Positions 1 through 5,815 of a stretch of 6,000 nt of DNA are shown here, piece after piece. The DNA is from Pseudobdellovibrio sp. Lineage in GTDB: Bacteria > Bdellovibrionota > Bdellovibrionia > Bdellovibrionales > Bdellovibrionaceae. The stretch covers positions 1-6,000 of the forward strand of contig JANWIU010000155.1 in NCBI GenBank assembly GCA_025449725.1, written 5' to 3'. The notes beneath the pieces were generated by a model, which saw only the letters and a list, made by a program, of their open reading frames with translations, made no database searches and was not told the DNA's origin. The first letter of the stretch is position 1; every line of letters starts with the position of its first letter. A program made the position numbers and the translations under genes.

Positions 1-1043
1 AAACGGTTAATATCAAAATTATTAATATTATCCCGAACGTTTTCCGCTTTAGCATCATCCATTGTAGAAAACGCACCCACAGTACGTGCATTCATGCGGC
101 TGCATGTTGGATCTTGGTCAACGGTACGGTCATAGAAATCACAAATATCTTCTTCAGCAGTAACGTCAATGGTTCGGGCTAAGCCCGGCAAACAGCTGGC
201 AACACTGCCCGGTCTTCTAACAGCGGCTTGAATCCGTCTTCGTTCATCATCAAGCGCACGGCGTTCTCCCTCAGTTGGGCAAACAGTGGGTTTATAAAAT
301 TTAGGAAAGGTATTTTGCCAAATAGGTGCAAAGCTAAATAGTGGGCTCGGGTTACTGTTATCACCATGACAAGTCGTGCAGCGCCCGCTGGCTAAAGCCG
401 CATGTGCCACGGTACGGGTTTGTCCTTCAATTTGCTCTTGCGACAATCTCACATCAGAGTAACGGGAAACACCTTGATGCTGATCCAGCACTTCAAGTGA
501 TCCCGAACCATCTAACATAAAGGCCACAGCCTTGCCCGATGCCGGAAGGCGCGGATCTTTATAGGGTCCCAAAATAATTCGAGGATTATCAGGATCAGAT
601 GCCTGCGCACTGTTTGACGTAGAGGCCACAACATACTGTTGGCGCCAGTCTTGTGGCATGCAACAGACGGTATCTTTTAAAGTTAAATTCAGACGGCGGT
701 TTTCTGCGCTATTCACGAATGCTGCAATCCCTGTCGGCGTCATTTCGGCTTCTGTTAATAGTCGGCTCGCACGACAATTACTCATTGGCACCGCCGCCAA
801 TCGTCCGCTGAATGGCGGATGGGGCGGACTGTAATTAGAACACATCGGCGCACCCTGTGGTCGCGGATCATTCGCTTCCTTTTGTGCAATAATAGCGGCG
901 CGTTCTGCTGCAGTTGGTTCACTGCCTGACTGAACGCTTGCAGGACCGCGACGAGAAGACTTTTTTATTTTTTTTGTTTTCGCTTCAACTGAAAATGAAA
1001 ATATTAATATTAAAATACCGCAGAAAAGATTTATGTTTTTCAT
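1..1043 (-). CDS. Exported monoheme cytochrome c-like protein (3' end beyond window)
   Basis: An open frame runs without interruption from ATG (1041-1043) to the left edge, giving 347 residues with no stop, so the C-terminus is missing. Residues 1-21 form a signal peptide: Lys2, a hydrophobic core from about residue 6 to 18, then Val-Glu-Ala before Lys22, a plausible signal peptidase I site. Cys8 lies inside the core without a lipobox, so it is not an obvious lipoprotein. A basic, Ser/Pro-rich stretch follows (about 23-45). The key motif is CTTCH at residues 222-226 (positions 366-380), the covalent heme c attachment site, followed by Gly-Asp and an Asn-Pro-Ser-Pro-Leu-Phe run. Eight other cysteines of the mature part (68, 90, 127, 128, 255, 284, 301, 314) could form disulfides. 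The product should be periplasmic or envelope-bound and electron-carrying. The precise family is not recognised, and a second heme further on cannot be excluded. A weak AAGAGA lies just upstream of the ATG. Confidence 0.82.
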   Translation of the reverse strand, partial: MKNINLFCGILILIFSFSVEAKTKKIKKSSRRGPASVQSGSEPTAAERAAIIAQKEANDPRPQGAPMCSNYSPPHPPFSGRLAAVPMSNCRASRLLTEAEMTPTGIAAFVNSAENRRLNLTLKDTVCCMPQDWRQQYVVASTSNSAQASDPDNPRIILGPYKDPRLPASGKAVAFMLDGSGSLEVLDQHQGVSRYSDVRLSQEQIEGQTRTVAHAALASGRCTTCHGDNSNPSPLFSFAPIWQNTFPKFYKPTVCPTEGERRALDDERRRIQAAVRRPGSVASCLPGLARTIDVTAEEDICDFYDRTVDQDPTCSRMNARTVGAFSTMDDAKAENVRDNINNFDINR

Positions 1044-1092
1044 AAGTCTCTTTTCGGCACAATTTCAGTTTTTCTTGATAACTCGAGACTTA
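1043..1092 (-). promoter_or_regulatory. Inverted repeat that could mask the cytochrome ribosome binding site
   Basis: TAAGTCTC (1043-1050) and GAGACTTA (1085-1092) are perfect 8-bp complements separated by 34 nt. Read as minus-strand RNA, the downstream arm covers the GAGA part of the purine-rich Shine-Dalgarno-like stretch and the A of the start codon of the cytochrome gene. Pairing would hide the initiation site, and opening would expose it. The pairing is visible in the sequence; the regulatory role is inference. The loop is long and A-rich, so stability is moderate. Confidence 0.35.
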
Positions 1093-1093
1093 A

Positions 1094-1122
1094 CCGGCCG
1101 GAAGGTCCAGGGCCTCAGACCT
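1094..1122. other. GC-rich palindrome and small hairpin after bolA
   Basis: The bolA-cytochrome spacer contains the palindrome CCGGCCGG (1094-1101) and next to it AGGTC (1103-1107) pairing with GACCT (1118-1122) around a 10-nt loop. On the minus strand no T-run follows, so it is not a standard intrinsic terminator for bolA. It may be an mRNA processing or stability structure, or the upstream part of the cytochrome leader. Function is unknown. Confidence 0.3.
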
Positions 1123-1126
1123 ATGG

Positions 1127-1408
1127 CTAAGCGACTTCGGAGGGCGAAGTGGCTTTTATTTCTAATGCATGAAGTCCGGAACTGAATTCCTCTTTTAATA
1201 AATTCATCACCATACGCTGTCGATCAATGCGGGACTGCCCTTCAAACAGAAGGCTCGTTATAACAAGCTTGTAATGAGTTTCACCGGTAAAGGGCGCTCC
1301 GCCCAAGTGATGAACGTGCCCCGCGTGTTTTTGGCTGTCATTGATCAGCTGAATCTTTGAAGGCGTCAAAGCCTTCATGGCATTTAAAATTCTTTCATCA
1401 CGGGACAT
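1127..1408 (-). CDS. bolA: BolA-family protein
   Basis: The 93-residue product has the length and layout of the BolA family: an N-terminal helix, a Ser-Gln-Lys-His-Ala-Gly-His segment (about 25-31), the signature Gly-Glu-Thr-His-Tyr-Lys (42-47) leading into a beta strand, Arg-Gln-Arg-Met-Val (63-67) starting a helix, and Gly-Leu-His-Ala-Leu (78-82). His80 matches the invariant C-terminal histidine that, in characterised BolA-monothiol glutaredoxin complexes, helps bind a shared [2Fe-2S] cluster. There is no cysteine. Family roles include iron-sulfur trafficking with a glutaredoxin partner and, in E. coli, stress-related transcription and cell-shape control; the partner is not in this window. 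The ATG lies 6 nt after the stop of the upstream 128-residue gene, without a good Shine-Dalgarno of its own, so co-transcription and coupled translation are likely. The last codons form a hairpin (see 1131-1159). The family call is firm; the exact role is inferred. Confidence 0.92.
   Translation of the reverse strand: MSRDERILNAMKALTPSKIQLINDSQKHAGHVHHLGGAPFTGETHYKLVITSLLFEGQSRIDRQRMVMNLLKEEFSSGLHALEIKATSPSEVA
1131..1159 (+). terminator. Possible plus-strand terminator hairpin inside the bolA 3' end
   Basis: ACTTCG (1134-1139) pairs with CGAAGT (1145-1150) around GAGGG. After a G-G mismatch, an outer GC (1131-1132) pairs with GC (1152-1153), followed by TTTTATTT on the plus strand. This is the shape of an intrinsic terminator for plus-strand, that is antisense, transcription. 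On the minus strand no T-run follows, so it would not terminate bolA. No plus-strand gene precedes it. It may block antisense reading into bolA, end a small RNA, or be a by-product of the coding sequence. Confidence 0.25.
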
Positions 1409-1414
1409 ATAGAC

Positions 1415-1801
1415 TTACTTATTGATTTTGCTTTTAAGAGTTTCAACTTGTGATTTAGCGATTTCAATTCCCATTTTAGCCATGGTGAACACGCCTTTTT
1501 CTTCAAGCTTCTTTTCAACTTCTTTAGCTTTTGTTAAAGCCTGTGAAGCCACGATGCCCGCAACCGGATGATCAATTCCAAGATCAGTGAAATCGCCTTC
1601 GTTCTTCCAGTCGGTCGCAACTTTTTCCGCCACTTCAAACGCTTTCGGAACTTTTTCACGGATTAATTCACTGTACGGAAATTCGATTTTCACTTTATCG
1701 GCTTTGGCATTAGACTGTTCATCAGCCGCTTCCGCTTTGTTCTCTTCGTTTTCATTGTTTTCGCTGTTTTCTAATTCTTGGTTTTCATTTTCTTGAATCA
1801 T
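1415..1801 (-). CDS. Small acidic hypothetical protein upstream of bolA
   Basis: The 128-residue product has two parts. Residues 1 to about 37 are a low-complexity, presumably disordered tail dominated by Glu, Asn and Gln. Residues 38-128 are a regular amphipathic, Lys/Glu-rich and probably helical region, with a more hydrophobic Gly-Ile-Asp-His-Pro-Val-Ala-Gly stretch around 75-82 and a predicted coiled-coil-like segment about 88-128. There is no signal peptide, membrane segment, cysteine or catalytic motif, so a cytoplasmic protein is expected. The start is supported by AGAGG (1807-1811) 5 nt before the ATG. It lies 6 nt upstream of bolA and probably shares its transcript. I do not recognise the family. 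An adaptor or stress-related role beside BolA is only a guess from the context. Confidence 0.75.
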   Translation of the reverse strand: MIQENENQELENSENNENEENKAEAADEQSNAKADKVKIEFPYSELIREKVPKAFEVAEKVATDWKNEGDFTDLGIDHPVAGIVASQALTKAKEVEKKLEEKGVFTMAKMGIEIAKSQVETLKSKINK

Positions 1802-1806
1802 ATTAA
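1778..1806 (+). promoter_or_regulatory. Weak candidate promoter for the pseudouridine synthase gene
   Basis: TTGGTT (1778-1783) and TATTAA (1801-1806) have a 17-nt spacing and are placed to start a short leader in front of the GGGAG ribosome binding site. Only 3 and 4 of 6 positions match the sigma-70 consensus, and the region is T-rich low-complexity coding DNA of the opposite gene, so chance is a real alternative. Confidence 0.18.
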
Positions 1807-1813
1807 CCTCTAT

Positions 1814-1818
1814 GGGAG
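1814..1818 (+). promoter_or_regulatory. Ribosome binding site fixing the pseudouridine synthase start
   Basis: GGGAG ends 9 nt before ATG 1828, whereas the next in-frame ATG (1840) lies 21 nt away. An out-of-family upstream ATG at 1812 leads straight to a stop. The first Met at 1828 is therefore preferred. Confidence 0.5.
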
Positions 1819-1819
1819 C

Positions 1820-1848
1820 ATACTAACATGGTTCTTGAAATGATTCAA
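1820..1848 (-). promoter_or_regulatory. Candidate promoter for the 128-residue gene and bolA
   Basis: On the minus strand TTGAAT (1843-1848) is followed, after exactly 17 nt, by TAGTAT (1820-1825). Each hexamer matches 4 of 6 positions of the sigma-70 type consensus. Transcription would begin near 1813 and give a leader of about a dozen nucleotides carrying the AGAGG ribosome binding site. The promoter would overlap the first codons of the divergent pseudouridine synthase gene. This is prediction from pattern only. Confidence 0.35.
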
Positions 1849-2490
1849 ATACTAGAGGAAAATCAGGATTTTATTGTTATCCATAAGCCCCATGGGCTTT
1901 CGGTTCACAATCAAAGCCCCTCTGTATTGGAACAGTTACAGGGTTTAAAAAAACCTATACACTTTGTAAACCGCTTAGATCAGGAAACTTCGGGTTTGAT
2001 GGTGATCGCCCAGAAGCCGGAACTTCATCAAAAACTGGTTTCATCGCTTGAAAACGGCCATAAGTTTTATCGCGCTCTGCTTCGTAGCCCCTGGAAAAAT
2101 AAAGAAACAAAAACAACTTGGAGTTGGCCTATTTCTGACAAGGCGGAGGGCTTCAAAAACCCCCAGGGCAAAGCTGCTGACAGGAAGGACGCCCGCACGG
2201 ATGTTCAGGTCCTCAGGTCCAATAAATATTTTACCGAAGTTTTTGTTGAACTATTAACTGGGCGCCAGCACCAGATCAGAAAGCACTCTTTATTGGCCGG
2301 CCATCCTATCGTCGGCGATAAGCGCTACAATGAAGAAAAGTATAATAAAAATATTGAAAAGTTTTATGGCGCTCCATTAAGGATGCAGCTTCACGCAGAA
2401 AAGCTGTCATTTAGTTTTGAGGGCCGTGATTATGAGTTTAATTCCGAAATAAATTTTGAAAAGTATTTCTCAGAAGCAGCCAAAATCTAA
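1828..2490 (+). CDS. RluA-family pseudouridine synthase
   Basis: The 220-residue product isomerises uridine to pseudouridine in structured RNA, most likely rRNA or tRNA. The family motifs are in order: Asp-Phe-Ile-Val-Ile-His-Lys-Pro-His-Gly-Leu (14-24), the catalytic block with Asn-Arg-Leu-Asp-Gln-Glu-Thr-Ser-Gly (48-56) where Asp51 is the nucleophile, Phe-Tyr-Arg-Ala-Leu (80-84), the Gly-Arg-Gln-His-Gln-Ile-Arg block (145-151), Gly-His-Pro-Ile-Val-Gly-Asp-Lys-Arg-Tyr (158-167) and Leu-His-Ala-Glu (188-191). It has no N-terminal S4 RNA-binding domain, and its length fits the short RluA/TruC-like subgroup, so the substrate position cannot be read from sequence. It is transcribed divergently from the bolA pair and ends convergently with the helicase, overlapping its stop by 4 nt. 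It looks intact and functional. The start at 1828 is supported by GGGAG; Met5 is the alternative. Confidence 0.93.
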   Translation: MVLEMIQILEENQDFIVIHKPHGLSVHNQSPSVLEQLQGLKKPIHFVNRLDQETSGLMVIAQKPELHQKLVSSLENGHKFYRALLRSPWKNKETKTTWSWPISDKAEGFKNPQGKAADRKDARTDVQVLRSNKYFTEVFVELLTGRQHQIRKHSLLAGHPIVGDKRYNEEKYNKNIEKFYGAPLRMQLHAEKLSFSFEGRDYEFNSEINFEKYFSEAAKI

Positions 2491-4493
2491 ACATTTTTTT
2501 CGTTCAGTTTTTTTAGAAAATCACTGACCATTTGTTCACGCGCTTCGCCCGTAACAGGCCGCGATCCATGCTCATGAAAATTATAAAGGGATTTGTTACA
2601 ATCCGTTAAAAATCTCGAAGGGAATACCGGTTTGATGACGCCCATTTTTTTACGCAGTCTACAATAAGTGAGACTTAATTTTTTCTGTGCGCGCGTAATA
2701 CCGACGTAAAGCAGTCTGCGCTCTTCATCTAAATCCCCGCCTAAACGCTTGTGCGGCAGTAAATCCTCTTCAACACCTACAAGAATCACAACCGGGAACT
2801 CCAAACCTTTAGAGGCGTGGATGGTCATCAGTTGAACTTCGTTTTTTTCTTTATCGTCGTCGTTGTCATCTTTCAGCATCATGGCGTCCATGAAATCTTT
2901 CAGCGTCGACACCGCCGCTTCACGTTTCATTACAAATGATTCTATAATGCGCCCTACGATCTCAATAACCTGCCAGCGTTTTTCAAACACGGCACCTTCA
3001 GGCGATGACTGCGCTAAATAATCCCGGTATCCGCTTTCACGCACTAAAAACATAAAACGCTCAGATATGGATTTTCCGCAAGAATCGTCTTCCAGTAAAC
3101 GCGACGGGAATGTCCAAACCCATTTCATTAAATTATCAATCGCTTCGCCGGTCTTTTCTGCAACTCCGGCTTCGCGCCACTTTTTGCACGCTTCAACAAA
3201 AGGAATATCGTTTGCGTCTGAGTACTCGGTCAGTTTATCCAGCGTCGTTTCACCGATTCCGCGCGGTGGCGTATTAATGATCCTGCGCAAGCTGACCTCG
3301 TCAGGGGAAATTGCCTGTTTTAGGTAAGCTAACCAGTCTTTCGCTTCTTTTCGGTCAAAAATGGAAGTCCCACCTGAAATAGAATAGGGAATCTGATCAC
3401 GCCTTAATGCACTTTCAATAAAGGCGCCTTGTGTGTTTGAACGGTAAAGTATCGCAACGTCTCGGAAGCTATAATTCTGCTGGCGGCTGTGCCGTATCTC
3501 ACGAACTACAAAATCCGCCTCTTCATCTTCGTTTTCTAAAACAAAGACTTCCGGCTTTTCATTCGGAGATTCAGTTTTGGTCGAGCGCAAAATCTTTCCG
3601 TGGCGCTTTTTATTTTTAGATATAACTTCGTTACCTAAATCTAAAATTCCGGACAACGAACGATAGTTTCTCTCTAATTTAATAACGGCGCAGTTTTCCT
3701 GGCTGTGCGGGAAATCCAGAATATTTTTAATCTCAGCTCCACGCCAGCCATATATCGACTGGTCGTCGTCTCCCACTACAGTCAAATTCTTATGTTGCTC
3801 CGACAATGAATGCACAAGCTTCATCTGTTCTTGGTTGGTATCTTGAAACTCATCCACCATGATTTGAGAAAAATGATTCTGTACACCGTCTAAAACTTCC
3901 GGATGGGCTTTAAACAAACGTAAGGGTTCAAGCAACAGGCCCTCAAAATCCGTTACACCTAAAGTTTTTAATTTTTTTTCGTAGCGTGGTGCCAGCACCG
4001 TTGCAATTTCGTGATACTCTTCCAGCATTCCGACCGGAAGACTCTTACCTGCACGAATAAGATTAATTAAATTTCCGATTTTATCGGCGTCAAATTTTTC
4101 TTTGCTGGTTTTGACTTCCTTCATTAATTCTTTGATCAACGAATTCGTGTCGTTCTGATCCAAAATTCCGAAGTGAGGACCTAAGCCGGCGCGTTTATGG
4201 TTCTTGCGCAAAAGTTGAAGTCCGAAGGAATGGAATGTTCCGGCCCATAAACCTTTGGCTTTAGGACCGACTTTTAATTGCACACGGTGTTTTAATTCAC
4301 GTGCCGCTTTATTTGTAAAAGTCAGAACACAGATTTTAGATGCAGCCGCGATGTTCTCGTCAATCAGTCGCCCTGTTCGGGATACGAGCACGGTGGTTTT
4401 TCCGGAACCTGCCCCGGCCAAAATAAGAAGCGGCCCATAATTATGGGCAACAGCTTCGCATTGCTCAGGGTTGAGATCCTTAAACCAATCCAT
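2487..4493 (-). CDS. Rep/UvrD-type superfamily 1 DNA helicase
   Basis: The 668-residue product is an ATP-driven 3'-5' DNA helicase of the UvrD/Rep/PcrA group, acting in replication restart or repair. All motifs are present: Q-motif around Gln11, Walker A Gly-Ala-Gly-Ser-Gly-Lys-Thr (27-33, Lys32), motif Ia Thr-Phe-Thr-Asn-Lys-Ala (58-63), Gly-Thr-Phe-His-Ser (85-89), Walker B Asp-Glu-Phe-Gln-Asp (214-218), motif III Gly-Asp-Asp-Asp-Gln-Ser-Ile-Tyr-Gly-Trp-Arg-Gly (241-252), Glu-Arg-Asn-Tyr-Arg-Ser (274-279), motif V Thr-Ile-His-Ala-Ser-Lys-Gly-Leu-Glu-Phe (557-566) and motif VI Val-Gly-Ile-Thr-Arg-Ala (597-602). Length and the 2B region (Ser-Gly-Gly-Thr-Ser-Ile-Phe, 372-378) resemble E. coli Rep more than UvrD or PcrA. 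It ends about 40 residues after the Pro-Ser-Arg-Phe-Leu block, without the Tudor-like tail of UvrD/PcrA. A short acidic patch (541-552) precedes motif V. The ATG lacks a clear Shine-Dalgarno and follows the zinc-ribbon/Tudor gene by 17 nt, so coupled translation is likely. Confidence 0.95.
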   Translation of the reverse strand: MDWFKDLNPEQCEAVAHNYGPLLILAGAGSGKTTVLVSRTGRLIDENIAAASKICVLTFTNKAARELKHRVQLKVGPKAKGLWAGTFHSFGLQLLRKNHKRAGLGPHFGILDQNDTNSLIKELMKEVKTSKEKFDADKIGNLINLIRAGKSLPVGMLEEYHEIATVLAPRYEKKLKTLGVTDFEGLLLEPLRLFKAHPEVLDGVQNHFSQIMVDEFQDTNQEQMKLVHSLSEQHKNLTVVGDDDQSIYGWRGAEIKNILDFPHSQENCAVIKLERNYRSLSGILDLGNEVISKNKKRHGKILRSTKTESPNEKPEVFVLENEDEEADFVVREIRHSRQQNYSFRDVAILYRSNTQGAFIESALRRDQIPYSISGGTSIFDRKEAKDWLAYLKQAISPDEVSLRRIINTPPRGIGETTLDKLTEYSDANDIPFVEACKKWREAGVAEKTGEAIDNLMKWVWTFPSRLLEDDSCGKSISERFMFLVRESGYRDYLAQSSPEGAVFEKRWQVIEIVGRIIESFVMKREAAVSTLKDFMDAMMLKDDNDDDKEKNEVQLMTIHASKGLEFPVVILVGVEEDLLPHKRLGGDLDEERRLLYVGITRAQKKLSLTYCRLRKKMGVIKPVFPSRFLTDCNKSLYNFHEHGSRPVTGEAREQMVSDFLKKLNEKNV

Positions 4494-4510
4494 GGCAGCT
4501 TAAAAAAATA

Positions 4511-4933
4511 TTACTGTTTATTGTGAATTAAAGTTTTTAATTCATCTTGAAACATGACGTCCACTCGGTCTGCCAATACGTTTTTTACAAAACCGGCGCC
4601 GAATTTTGGATGATCAATTTTTTGATCCAATTCAAATTTTGTACGGATGCTGAAAGGAATACCTTTTTCATCACCACGGTTCATCATCAATTGATTGTAC
4701 TCATCCGCGTGAGAGTTTTTTCTCACTTTAGTGGCCCCACTGGTTGCTCTTTTCTTCACGGTCGACCCTCCTGCCTTTGGCAGTGAATATGTTTTTTTAC
4801 TATGGCAGACTTCGCATTCAATTTTTGCTGAAGTCGCAGTTGTGTGCGCTAAAACCGTATGGTAGCGATCTGCATCGCACTTCTTACAAAATGTATGAAA
4901 AGATTTAGCAACTGGTGGCAATGTCATTGTCAT
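4511..4933 (-). CDS. Zinc-ribbon protein with Tudor-like C-terminal domain
   Basis: The 140-residue product has three parts. The N-terminal zinc ribbon has two Cys-x-x-Cys knuckles, Cys16-Lys-Lys-Cys19 and Cys40-Glu-Val-Cys43, spaced as four zinc ligands. Residues about 52-75 form a Lys/Arg/Ser/Thr-rich flexible linker likely to contact nucleic acid. Residues 100-140 (Phe-Glu-Leu-Asp-Gln-Lys-Ile-Asp-His-Pro-Lys-Phe-Gly-Ala-Gly, then Val-Asp-Val-Met-Phe) resemble the Tudor-like tail of UvrD/PcrA helicases, which in PcrA contacts RNA polymerase. AAGGA (4940-4944) lies 6 nt before the ATG, supporting this start over Met3. The gene starts 3 nt after the 292-residue gene and precedes the tail-less helicase by 17 nt. 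I infer that it supplies the helicase's missing interaction domain or serves as a transcription/DNA-repair accessory factor. The motif reading is direct; the partner role is inference. Cytoplasmic, no signal peptide. Confidence 0.8.
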   Translation of the reverse strand: MTMTLPPVAKSFHTFCKKCDADRYHTVLAHTTATSAKIECEVCHSKKTYSLPKAGGSTVKKRATSGATKVRKNSHADEYNQLMMNRGDEKGIPFSIRTKFELDQKIDHPKFGAGFVKNVLADRVDVMFQDELKTLIHNKQ

Positions 4934-4936
4934 AAA

Positions 4937-5815
4937 CTATCCTTGTTTTAATCTGTAAACTGTTAATGGATCTTTCAATCCTTTTTGGGCGATTTCGCCC
5001 GCACTTAAATAATATGGACCGTCGCCCTTTTGAATTTTACCTTGCAGATTCTTCATTGAAGATTCATCTACAGGGTTTATCTGAAAATCCGTCGGCCCAT
5101 AGTTTTCTAGAAACGCTAAGTCCGGTTCGCGGGTAAAAAACTTCTCCCAGCAATCCGTGTTAACTTCACAACGGTAAGTCATCGTTTTCGCATGAGTGTG
5201 CAACGGCGCGTACGATCCAATGACTTCCATATGCCCGTAGTGTGAATGAAGTTTGATGGCCGGACTTCCCCATTGAGTCATACCCGAGCACTGATTTACA
5301 TTTGCGTACCACAGTCCGAACGCCTTAGATAAAAATCCAAGTCCGTGAAACTGCTCTTCTTTAGGAAGCATGGAATTAATCGAACATAAATCAAATGCAA
5401 CCCATTCACCTTTGTGCATAGTAGGCGTAATAATAAATAAAGAAATCGGGCACCATTCGTGTTCTGTCGAATATCCCAGAATATCTAATACTTTCTTCGG
5501 AAGCTTGTCCGTACGGCCTGCAAAGCCGGCCACAAAGCCCGGCATCGCTGCGCAGTCATAAAACACCCAACGCGGAATCGCCAGGTCCTGCCCGCCGAAG
5601 GCCTTCCATTCGATCTGGTAAATGGCTTCTGCAAACGGAAGCTCATGCAAGTCTAAAGGATTTTTATAAATCGGCTCGTACTGAAACCAATCCAATTTAT
5701 GACGAGTTCCCGGTGCATCGATTTTATTTTCAGGGCGCACAAAAACATAAGGGCGGATGTCACCATTGTGCATCCATGTGGCTCTTGAAAGTAAAGGGTT
5801 CACCGGCAAAGTCAT
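4937..5815 (-). CDS. Hypothetical protein in the fumC-helicase cluster
   Basis: The 292-residue soluble protein has no signal peptide or membrane segment and is rich in aromatics (many Trp, Tyr, Phe) and His. I do not recognise the family. Notable stretches are Ile-Pro-Arg-Trp-Val-Phe-Tyr-Asp-Cys (80-88), Phe-Ile-Ile-Thr-Pro-Thr (127-132), a Gly-Leu-Gly-Phe-Leu-Ser-Lys-Ala run (158-165) and Ser-Pro-Ala-Ile-Lys-Leu-His-Ser-His-Tyr-Gly-His (184-195). The last two faintly recall the acetyl-CoA loop and the C-terminal Tyr-x-x-x-Gly region of GNAT acetyltransferases, but I would not assign that without structure comparison. Its ATG overlaps the normal fumC stop by one base (TAATG), a coupled-translation arrangement, and it is followed by the zinc-ribbon gene after 3 nt. 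AGG (5819-5821) is a weak, close ribosome binding site, consistent with dependence on coupling. The gene is real by length, spacing and codon-level regularity. Confidence 0.8.
   Translation of the reverse strand: MTLPVNPLLSRATWMHNGDIRPYVFVRPENKIDAPGTRHKLDWFQYEPIYKNPLDLHELPFAEAIYQIEWKAFGGQDLAIPRWVFYDCAAMPGFVAGFAGRTDKLPKKVLDILGYSTEHEWCPISLFIITPTMHKGEWVAFDLCSINSMLPKEEQFHGLGFLSKAFGLWYANVNQCSGMTQWGSPAIKLHSHYGHMEVIGSYAPLHTHAKTMTYRCEVNTDCWEKFFTREPDLAFLENYGPTDFQINPVDESSMKNLQGKIQKGDGPYYLSAGEIAQKGLKDPLTVYRLKQG

Larger units (their letters stand above)
1793..1848. repeat. 9-bp inverted repeat spanning the divergent spacer
   Basis: TTGAATCAT (1793-1801) and ATGATTCAA (1840-1848) are exact reverse complements centred at about 1820, around the 26-bp divergent spacer. 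The left arm is the start of the minus-strand 128-residue gene (encoding Met-Ile-Gln) and the right arm is the Met5-Ile-Gln of the plus-strand gene. It could be an operator for both directions, or a chance similarity of the two N-termini. Confidence 0.35.

Noticed and set aside
179..367. Minus-strand open frame of 62 codons
   Set aside because: It lies within the cytochrome gene in a different frame on the same strand; the 347-codon frame with signal peptide and CTTCH is clearly the real one.
1018..1023. Lipoprotein signal at Cys8 of the cytochrome
   Set aside because: Residues before Cys8 (Asn-Leu-Phe) do not form a lipobox and the cysteine sits inside the hydrophobic core; Val-Glu-Ala before residue 22 fits signal peptidase I.
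1044..1159. A known riboswitch (for example c-di-GMP or cobalamin) in the bolA-cytochrome region
   Set aside because: I compared both strands with the conserved cores I remember and found no match; only generic hairpins are present.
1587..1796. Plus-strand open frame of 69 codons rich in Ser and Phe
   Set aside because: It is the antisense shadow of the Glu/Asn/Lys-rich minus-strand gene; its composition is explained by GAA/AAC codons read backwards, and it has no ribosome binding site.
2491..2516. Two T7 runs after the pseudouridine synthase stop, as a terminator
   Set aside because: They are Lys codons of the helicase C-terminus read backwards; only an AT-rich 6-bp TCTAAA/TTTAGA pairing exists, without a GC stem directly before a T-run.
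3431..3619. Plus-strand 62-codon open frame, and similar ones at 3067-3327, 4255-4440, 4547-4786 and 5370-5561
   Set aside because: All are antisense shadows of strongly supported minus-strand genes and show no recognisable protein features.
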